DNA from: Prevotellaceae bacterium UBA1787
Lineage (GTDB): Bacteria > Bacteroidota > Bacteroidia > Bacteroidales > Bacteroidaceae
Assembly: GCA_002315195.1 (NCBI GenBank)
Contig: DCGD01000152.1
Coordinates: 1-11,591, forward strand
Direction of reading: 5' to 3'
Length of the DNA stretch: 11,591 nucleotides
Positions 6,690 to 11,591 of this stretch are shown piece after piece. Below the pieces are notes generated by a model that did not search any database, was not told the DNA's origin, and was given only the letters and a program-made list of their open reading frames with translations. A program made the position numbers and the translations under genes. The first letter of the stretch is position 1; every line of letters begins with the position of its first letter.

Positions 6690-8066
6690 TTACCAACCAT
6701 AGCCCGCCACCTTTGAAATGCGTTTTGGTATGTCCGTATTGTCCAATCGTCCGGTGAAATTCTCTGCTCCCACTCCCACTGCAAAGACAGGAACAAAATC
6801 ACCCGTATGCCCGGTCGTCGTCCAACGCAAATCAGCGGATTCGTTCAAAATGCGCTTTGCGAGCGATGCCAATGCGTGCGTGCGTGCGTAAAGCGTTTCC
6901 TCAATCTTGTCTTTTTTGTTCACAAACGTTTCACCATATTCAAGATAAAGACTGCGTTCCTGATCCCAACTCAATTTCACTTGGTCCCAAAAACCGAGTT
7001 TTTCTTTCAAAAGCGCTTTTACCTCTTCCCATGTGACCGTATTATCCGACTTGCGCAACTTTGCTATTTCACCGGAAAGAGCATTGACGGAACATTTTTG
7101 ATACTGCAGTTTCTGCAATTGCGTTCCCACGGAAACTCCACCCGTATTGTGGTCGGCCGCAACGACAATCAAAGTCTCCTTTGGATATTTCTTATAAAAC
7201 TCATAAGCGACTTTAATGGCATTGTCGAAATCTATCACCTCCTTTATGGAAGAAGCACCATCGTTGGGGTGCAAGGCATGATCTATCAAACCACCTTCAA
7301 CCATCATGAAAAAGCCTTTGTTGTTTTTGCCTTTCGTCACAAAATCAACCGCTTTTTTCGTAAGGTCGTCCAAATTCATGTCACCCGGTTTTCTGTCGAT
7401 GGCAAAAGGAAATTCTCCCTGGTCGTAATTCTCCGGAAGAAGCAATATCATCTTGTCGGCTGATGCCGCCTTTTCGTCAAAATCCTTCAAACCGCGAGCT
7501 ACCTTGTAGCCTGCCTTGTCGAACAAATCCCAAATTGGTGTCTTGTCTTTTGGGGTTGGATTGAGGAAACCACTGCCGGCAAAATAATCGAAATTGGACT
7601 TTGCAAGGTCCGTCGCTATTTCATAATACATTCCGCGGCTTGGTTGGTGCGCATAAAACACTGCCGGAGTGGCATGGTCGATGCTTACCGTTGTAAGAAT
7701 GGCCACCTTCTTTCCCTTTGCCTTGGCCTTTTCAGCAATGCTCTGAACAGGCTGCTTGTCAGGGTTGACACCCATATAACCATTTTTCGTCTTGTTACCC
7801 GTACTCAAAGCTGTTCCCGCCGCACTGGAATCGGTGACATCGCTGTTCGCACTGTATGATGTAGCCACTCCCGAAAAAGGAAAACTTGGAAATAGAAGTT
7901 GTGTCGTACCAATTTTTCCTTCAATGGCGCCAAGATAAACCTCCGTAGCATTTACTACATTGACGCCCATTCCATCACCAATGAAATAGAACACGTACTT
8001 TGCCTTTTGGGCGAAGCCAAGGACAGCAAGCAACAGCAACGCTCCTGTCAATACAAATTTTCTCAT
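6690..8066 (-). CDS. Alkaline phosphatase, PhoA family, exported
   Basis: A 458-residue phosphomonoesterase of the metal-dependent alkaline phosphatase superfamily, acting in the periplasm to free phosphate. Residues 1-19 are a Sec signal peptide (MRKFVLTGALLLLAVLGFA, cleavage before QKAKY). Active-site elements follow in family order: metal-binding D31 in FIGDGMG (28-34); nucleophile S80 in VTDSSAAGTALSTG (77-90), aligning with Ser102 of E. coli PhoA; DHATPA (130-135) with R144 as candidate phosphate-binding Arg; E257, D262 and H266 in MVEGGLIDHALHPND (255-269); D305-H306 in ADHNTGG (304-310); and H420 in GHTGDF. All expected zinc and magnesium ligands are therefore present. About 100 residues separate D305 and H420, a large crown-like insertion. 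It is the last gene of the three-gene minus-strand block, 52 nt behind the dipeptidase; no consensus promoter is seen in that gap. Phosphate-starvation control cannot be judged. Confidence 0.93.
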   Translation of the reverse strand: MRKFVLTGALLLLAVLGFAQKAKYVFYFIGDGMGVNVVNATEVYLGAIEGKIGTTQLLFPSFPFSGVATSYSANSDVTDSSAAGTALSTGNKTKNGYMGVNPDKQPVQSIAEKAKAKGKKVAILTTVSIDHATPAVFYAHQPSRGMYYEIATDLAKSNFDYFAGSGFLNPTPKDKTPIWDLFDKAGYKVARGLKDFDEKAASADKMILLLPENYDQGEFPFAIDRKPGDMNLDDLTKKAVDFVTKGKNNKGFFMMVEGGLIDHALHPNDGASSIKEVIDFDNAIKVAYEFYKKYPKETLIVVAADHNTGGVSVGTQLQKLQYQKCSVNALSGEIAKLRKSDNTVTWEEVKALLKEKLGFWDQVKLSWDQERSLYLEYGETFVNKKDKIEETLYARTHALASLAKRILNESADLRWTTTGHTGDFVPVFAVGVGAENFTGRLDNTDIPKRISKVAGYGW

Positions 8067-8118
8067 AAATTTACTGTCTGTTTAAACTATATGAATAAAA
8101 TTGAATAATGAACCCAAA

Positions 8119-8877
8119 TCACTTAAGCACGGTAAGATTCACCGGGAAAGTAAAATACGTGTCGGGGAACGGTTCGTTCTTCAATGAGAAATGCCACCAT
8201 TCGCAGTCATCGGGCTTGAAGCCATGACGTACCATGGCTTCGCTGAGCAGCATGCGGTTTGCATATTGCGCCTCGTTGATTGGAGACCACGTTCCCACTT
8301 CCTGTCCGGGCTGTACATCGGGGTGTGAAGCCATTCCAAAAAAGTCGAAAGGACTCCCCATGTCCACATCGTGTCCTGCATTCATGTCAAACAAAGTCAA
8401 GTCAACAGCGGAACCACGGCTGTGCGTGGATTGCTCGGCTATGTACCCGTTCGGCACCACTTCAGCCTTCCTCAATTCCGGATAAAAGTAGGGCTGCATC
8501 CGAAAGTCTGTCGTATCCTGTGCCCACTTCAGGAAACAATCTACGGCACATTGAGGACGATAAGCATCAAATATCTTCAGACGATAGCCTTTTTCCCTGA
8601 GTTCATCACTGACCGCCTTCAAGGAGTCCGCCGCCTGGCGCGTCATGAATGCTATCGGTTGTTCGTAACCGGGAATGCGATCACCAATGAAATTGTAGGT
8701 GCTGTAATAGCGCATCTCAAAAATCACATCGGGAATCACATCCGAAAGCAACACAAACTGGGAAGTGTCTTCTTCGGGAGCAACCACCGCCTCATTAACC
8801 TGCTTGCATGACGAAAAGACAGCAAGACACAACAATGGGAATAGTAAAGAATTTTTCATTTTATAATAATTTGTCAT
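8119..8877 (-). CDS. D-alanyl-D-alanine dipeptidase (VanX/DdpX-like, peptidase M15D), lipoprotein
   Basis: A zinc peptidase that splits D-Ala-D-Ala; in non-resistant bacteria such enzymes usually recycle the dipeptide as a nutrient. Numbering from the ATG at 8877: N-terminal lipoprotein signal with a FSSC lipobox, lipidated Cys at 24; DAYRP (104-108) with the conserved Arg; zinc ligands H152 and D159 in STHSRGSAVDL (150-160); E226 (general base) and zinc ligand H229 in EWWHF (226-230). All catalytic residues are present. The ATG at 8877 overlaps the GH92 stop by four bases (ATGA), which argues for translational coupling; an inner ATG at 8859 (MKNSLLFPL) gives a more compact lipoprotein signal and is a real alternative. 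No vanH, vanA or vanRS neighbour is present, so a role in glycopeptide resistance is not supported. Anchoring would place it in the inner or outer membrane facing the periplasm or surface. Confidence 0.92.
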   Translation of the reverse strand: MTNYYKMKNSLLFPLLCLAVFSSCKQVNEAVVAPEEDTSQFVLLSDVIPDVIFEMRYYSTYNFIGDRIPGYEQPIAFMTRQAADSLKAVSDELREKGYRLKIFDAYRPQCAVDCFLKWAQDTTDFRMQPYFYPELRKAEVVPNGYIAEQSTHSRGSAVDLTLFDMNAGHDVDMGSPFDFFGMASHPDVQPGQEVGTWSPINEAQYANRMLLSEAMVRHGFKPDDCEWWHFSLKNEPFPDTYFTFPVNLTVLK

Positions 8878-11183
8878 TTCTCATTACTGAACGAATATGG
8901 ACGGTCCACCGCTGATGTTCCACGGACAAGATTTGGCTTTGCCGTCATTCTGTAATCCATACGCCCTCCCCTCTGCAAATCGGAGAAATTAAAAAAATTG
9001 TGCGCATAAGCCTTGCCGCCCCACTGGAGATTGTCCACATAACAGCACTCACCACTTACGGACGGCGCATTGATCTCAAGTGTTCTTCCATTTTCAAAAT
9101 GAAGCACGGCTTTCGGGAATTGCGGAGCGCCGGCGACATATTGGTCCGAACACGGACAAACTGGATAGAAACCCAACGCCGTGAATACATACCATGCCGA
9201 AGTCTGTCCGTTGTCCTCATCTCCACAATAACCATCGGGACCTGAATGGTAGAAACGATCCATCACCTGACGCAGCCAATACTGCGCTTTCCAAGGCTGA
9301 CCGGCATAGTTGTATAGATATATGACATGTTGGGCAGGCTGGTTTCCGTGAGCGTAGTTACCCATGTTCATGACCTGCATTTCACGGATTTCGTGAATGA
9401 CGGCATGGTAATAACTCTCGTCAAATATGGGCGGGACTTTGAACACGGAATCCAGCATTTGGACGAATGTCTTGTCGCCTCCCATCAAGTCGATGAGCCC
9501 CTGCGGGTCATGAAACACTGACCAAGTATAGTGCCAGCTGTTGCCTTCCGTAAAAGCGTCACCCCACTTGAATGGGGAAAAGGGTGACTGGAATTTACCA
9601 TCGGCATTGCGCCCGCGCATAAGTTTGCTTTCCTTGTCAAATAGTTTGCGGTAGTTGAGCGCATGTTTTTTCAACATTTCTATCTCGTCGGCCGGGCGGT
9701 TGAGACGCTTGGCAAGTTGAAGAATGCACCAGTCATCGTAGCAATATTCCAACGAACGCGCCACGTTTTCATTAATTTTGACATCGTATGGAATGTAGCC
9801 CAATTGGTTGTAGTACTCGTGACCAATCCGCCCCGTAGATTTGACGGTAGGATGCACGTTGTTCTTGCCATGTATCAAACCTTCGTAAAGCGTCTTGACG
9901 TCATCCACCCTTACGCCCTTCAAATACGCATCCACAAGGATGGAAGCGGAGTTGTTTCCCACCATGCACTGGCGATGCCCGGGACTCGACCATTCCGGGA
10001 AGAAACCGCTTTCGCGATATACGTTCAGCAAGGCTTCCTGTATCTCCTTGTTGACGGAAGGGAACATCAAGTTCAAGAACGGAAACAATGAGCGGAAAGT
10101 GTCCCAAAAACCGCTGTCTGTATACATGAAGCCTGGCATTACCTTGCCGTTGTAAGGACTGTAATGCATCGTCTTGCCATCGGCGGTCACCTCGTGGAGT
10201 TTGCGTGGAAACAACAGCGAACGATAAAGACAGGTATAGAACGTACGGACTTGGTCGTCAGAGCCCCCATTGATTTCTATGCGTCCAAGTACCTTGTCCC
10301 ACTCAGTGCGCCCCGCCTCTTTCAGTGTTTCAAAGTTGGAGTTTCCCAGTTCCCCGAGATTTTGCAATGCCTGGTCCTCACTGATGAAAGACGAAGCCAC
10401 CCTGGCGTGAACAACCTCGCCCCTATGCGTATGAAAGCCGATGATGGCGCCCGTATGATATGCCGTCTGTGACATTACATCACACTTCAGCGACATCTCC
10501 ACTTCCACATTCGGTTTGGAAGGCTGCGCATCGTTGCTGAACGTGGCGCGATAGGTAAACGGCTTGTCAAACTTGACCACAAAGTAGTTCTTGAAATTTT
10601 CCGGCACACCACCGGCGTTGCGGGTCGTATAACCCACAATCATGTTTTTCTCAGGTATGATGCGAACATGCGAACCTTTGTCCAATGCATCCACCACTAC
10701 ATACGAATCATTCTCGGGAAAGGTGAAGCGGAACAGGGCCGCGCGGTCCGTCGGCACGAATTCCGTCACCACGTCATACTCCGCCAAATACACCTTGTAA
10801 TAGTAGGGCTTTGCAACCTCTGCCTTATGGCTGAACCAACTGGCTCTTTCGTCTTCTCGAAAAAGAGGTTTTCCCGTGACGGGCATGATGGCGAATTGTC
10901 CATAATCGTTTATCCACGGACTGGGCTGGTGCGTCTGTTTGAAACCGCGAATTTTGGTATCCGTATAGGTATATATCCAACCATCTCCCATTTTCCCTGT
11001 CTGAGGCGTCCAAAAATTCATACCCCAGGGGCGCGCAATGGCAGGATACGTATTTCCCGTGGAAAAATCATGAGTGGACATGGTACCCACAAGCGGATTG
11101 ACACAATCAGCGTAGGATACCTTAACCGACTTGCATGGTAAGAGAAAACAGCCAAATAAGGCCGTCAAAAAAAACTGCTTCAT
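8874..11183 (-). CDS. GH92 alpha-mannosidase, exported
   Basis: GH92 enzymes are calcium-dependent inverting exo-alpha-mannosidases that trim host N-glycans or yeast mannan. Numbering from the ATG at 11183 (769 residues): signal sequence (1-19, ending in LFGCFLLPCKS; lipoprotein or SPI cleavage unclear); VNPLVGT (28-34) and GNTYPAIARPWGM (43-55) of the N-terminal beta domain; then the (alpha/alpha)6 domain with GHEYYNQLGYIPYD (454-467), E546 in TEGNSWHYTW, H597-E598 in IHEIREM, GNQP (613-616), and D655/D657 in GDEDNGQTSAWY. By spacing these match, from my memory of the Bt3990 structure, its acid E533, its alpha-1,2-specificity pair H584-E585 and its base pair D642/D644, so an active alpha-1,2-mannosidase is likely. 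The frame can be extended to 11306, but a -7 box lies inside that extension and the extended N-terminus is unlike the family. It is the first gene of the block and overlaps the dipeptidase by 4 nt. No SusC/SusD genes are in view. Confidence 0.93.
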   Translation of the reverse strand: MKQFFLTALFGCFLLPCKSVKVSYADCVNPLVGTMSTHDFSTGNTYPAIARPWGMNFWTPQTGKMGDGWIYTYTDTKIRGFKQTHQPSPWINDYGQFAIMPVTGKPLFREDERASWFSHKAEVAKPYYYKVYLAEYDVVTEFVPTDRAALFRFTFPENDSYVVVDALDKGSHVRIIPEKNMIVGYTTRNAGGVPENFKNYFVVKFDKPFTYRATFSNDAQPSKPNVEVEMSLKCDVMSQTAYHTGAIIGFHTHRGEVVHARVASSFISEDQALQNLGELGNSNFETLKEAGRTEWDKVLGRIEINGGSDDQVRTFYTCLYRSLLFPRKLHEVTADGKTMHYSPYNGKVMPGFMYTDSGFWDTFRSLFPFLNLMFPSVNKEIQEALLNVYRESGFFPEWSSPGHRQCMVGNNSASILVDAYLKGVRVDDVKTLYEGLIHGKNNVHPTVKSTGRIGHEYYNQLGYIPYDVKINENVARSLEYCYDDWCILQLAKRLNRPADEIEMLKKHALNYRKLFDKESKLMRGRNADGKFQSPFSPFKWGDAFTEGNSWHYTWSVFHDPQGLIDLMGGDKTFVQMLDSVFKVPPIFDESYYHAVIHEIREMQVMNMGNYAHGNQPAQHVIYLYNYAGQPWKAQYWLRQVMDRFYHSGPDGYCGDEDNGQTSAWYVFTALGFYPVCPCSDQYVAGAPQFPKAVLHFENGRTLEINAPSVSGECCYVDNLQWGGKAYAHNFFNFSDLQRGGRMDYRMTAKPNLVRGTSAVDRPYSFSNEK

Positions 11184-11216
11184 ATTGGTAATGTTTCCGA
11201 TTAAGATTTGAAAATG

Positions 11217-11224
11217 CAAACTTA
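11217..11224 (-). promoter_or_regulatory. Candidate -7 box for the GH92-dipeptidase-phosphatase operon
   Basis: TAAGTTTG on the minus strand (11224-11217) matches the TAnnTTTG element and would start transcription about 29 nt before the GH92 ATG at 11183. The best upstream TTG (11242-11240) is only 15 nt away, shorter than the 19-21 nt norm, so the promoter is weaker or needs an activator. Its position supports the 11183 start. Confidence 0.55.
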
Positions 11225-11482
11225 CAAAAAAAATAGGAACAATTTTGATAATTCCGCAAAATTTTCTCCGTCCGGACGCAAACAAGGACGGAAAAGAGAG
11301 GAACACCTCAACTTGACAAGAACACTTTCTTCAGAAAATGTAATTCATTGAAAATACCTAAACTTTATGTATAGCAACCATTTGGAGATTGCATGATTTT
11401 TTGGAGAAAATGATGGATATTTTGAAAAATAATTCGTATTTTTGCGAAACAGAAGTAGGATAACTTGTATATTCCCCCATTC
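11225..11482. other. AT-rich intergenic control region
   Basis: About 258 nt between the divergent GH92 operon and the partial gene at the right end. I see no plausible gene, tRNA, long inverted repeat or insertion-sequence end here. It contains an A-run behind the GH92 promoter (11225-11233), a candidate -7 box for the right-hand gene, and two loosely similar TTGGAGA stretches (near 11380 and 11401) that could be an operator or chance. Confidence 0.5.
11437..11444 (+). promoter_or_regulatory. Candidate -7 box for the gene running off the right end
   Basis: TATTTTTG followed by C fits TAnnTTTG. No TTG lies 19-21 nt upstream; the nearest TTTG (11421-11424) is only 12 nt away. Transcription would start near 11449, about 34 nt before the first in-frame ATG at 11483. 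Confidence 0.45.
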
Positions 11483-11591
11483 ATGGGAAAGAGTGTTTTT
11501 ACCTTTTTTCTGTATAGTTTCAACTACATGACATCACCATATAAAATGAGCAGATTCAAATACCCGGTCGATACGGACCAGTTCCATTTAA
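11483..11591 (+). CDS. Unidentified protein, N-terminal fragment cut by the window end
   Basis: An open frame from ATG 11483 runs uninterrupted to the edge (36 codons). Two further in-frame ATGs are possible starts: 11528 (MTSPYK) and 11546 (MSRFKYPVDTDQFHL). The last form is polar and looks like the start of a soluble protein, whereas the 15 residues before ATG 11528 are aromatic-rich and may be untranslated leader. A -7 box lies upstream. I do not recognise the family; too little is present to assign a function, and the coding call itself is tentative. Confidence 0.35.
   Translation, partial: MGKSVFTFFLYSFNYMTSPYKMSRFKYPVDTDQFHL

Noticed and set aside
6873..6888. Four tandem TGCG tetranucleotides inside the phosphatase gene, a possible phase-variation tract
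   Set aside because: Four copies are few for slipped-strand switching, the repeat lies late in the gene and codes for an ordinary YARTHA stretch; no other sign of phase variation.
8119..8877. VanX-like gene as part of a vancomycin-resistance cluster
   Set aside because: No vanH, ligase, or two-component genes are nearby; a lipoprotein M15D dipeptidase beside hydrolases fits nutrient use, and Gram-negative cells are shielded from vancomycin anyway.
9216..9227. GH92 motif GNQP instead of GNEP, considered as loss of the catalytic acid
   Set aside because: By spacing, the general acid is the Glu of TEGNSW (E546), which is present; I recall GNQP also occurring in other Bacteroidetes GH92 proteins, so the change is not evidence of inactivation or phosphate specificity.
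9382..9398. Short inverted repeat TTCACG/CGTGAA in the GH92 gene
   Set aside because: Six-base arms within coding sequence for HEIREM are explained by codon content; no T-run or regulatory context.
10533..10533. Possible extension of the GH92 protein and other long minus- or plus-strand frames in the 8900-11300 region as separate genes
   Set aside because: These frames are antisense or shifted shadows of the GH92 gene, with no recognisable domains or start signals.

Overview
The window looks like Bacteroidota chromosome, most likely order Bacteroidales (a Prevotella-, Bacteroides- or Muribaculaceae-like gut or oral bacterium). The reasons are: a 285-residue primary sigma factor of the short Bacteroidetes type; several upstream regions with the Bacteroidetes promoter form TTTG-N19-21-TAnnTTTG; almost no Shine-Dalgarno sequences; and family choices such as DUF2027-Smr, GH92 and GH127-like proteins with export signals. 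I cannot fix the genus from sequence alone. Both window ends cut genes, and the left end carries a perfect 25-bp inverted repeat that may be an assembly artefact.

Layout, left to right. (1) 3-1822, + strand: the C-terminal end of a cation/H+ antiporter with a cytosolic USP-like tail, followed 11 nt later by the ThiF/E1-like tRNA-modifying dehydratase tcdA. (2) 1957-3799, + strand: a textbook Bacteroidetes promoter only 4 nt from the start codon of an AlkD-like HEAT-repeat protein, whose stop overlaps the start of an exported, heavily eroded GH127 (DUF1680) relative. (3) 3821-5518, - strand: a DUF2027-Smr protein followed by a GNAT acetyltransferase, convergent with block 2. (4) 5519-5718: a divergent control region with two back-to-back consensus promoters, one for the Smr gene and one for the primary sigma factor. 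(5) 5719-6637, + strand: rpoD and its intrinsic terminator. (6) 6690-11183, - strand: three exported enzymes packed head to tail, namely a GH92 alpha-mannosidase, a VanX-type D-Ala-D-Ala dipeptidase and a PhoA-type alkaline phosphatase. (7) 11225-11591: a control region and the start of an unidentified + strand gene.

How the genes work together. Blocks 1, 3 and 5 are housekeeping (ion homeostasis, t6A modification, nucleic-acid maintenance, transcription). Block 6 would release mannose, D-alanine and phosphate outside the cytoplasm and reads as a small nutrient-scavenging unit without SusC/SusD partners in view. Block 2 is the most unusual: a DNA-repair-like protein coupled to a secreted protein that keeps the fold remnants of a GH127 arabinofuranosidase but has lost most of the catalytic barrel and the Cys-Cys motif. 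I did not find a CRISPR array, transposon, phage gene, tRNA or rRNA, and nothing that I would call a new defence or mobile system.
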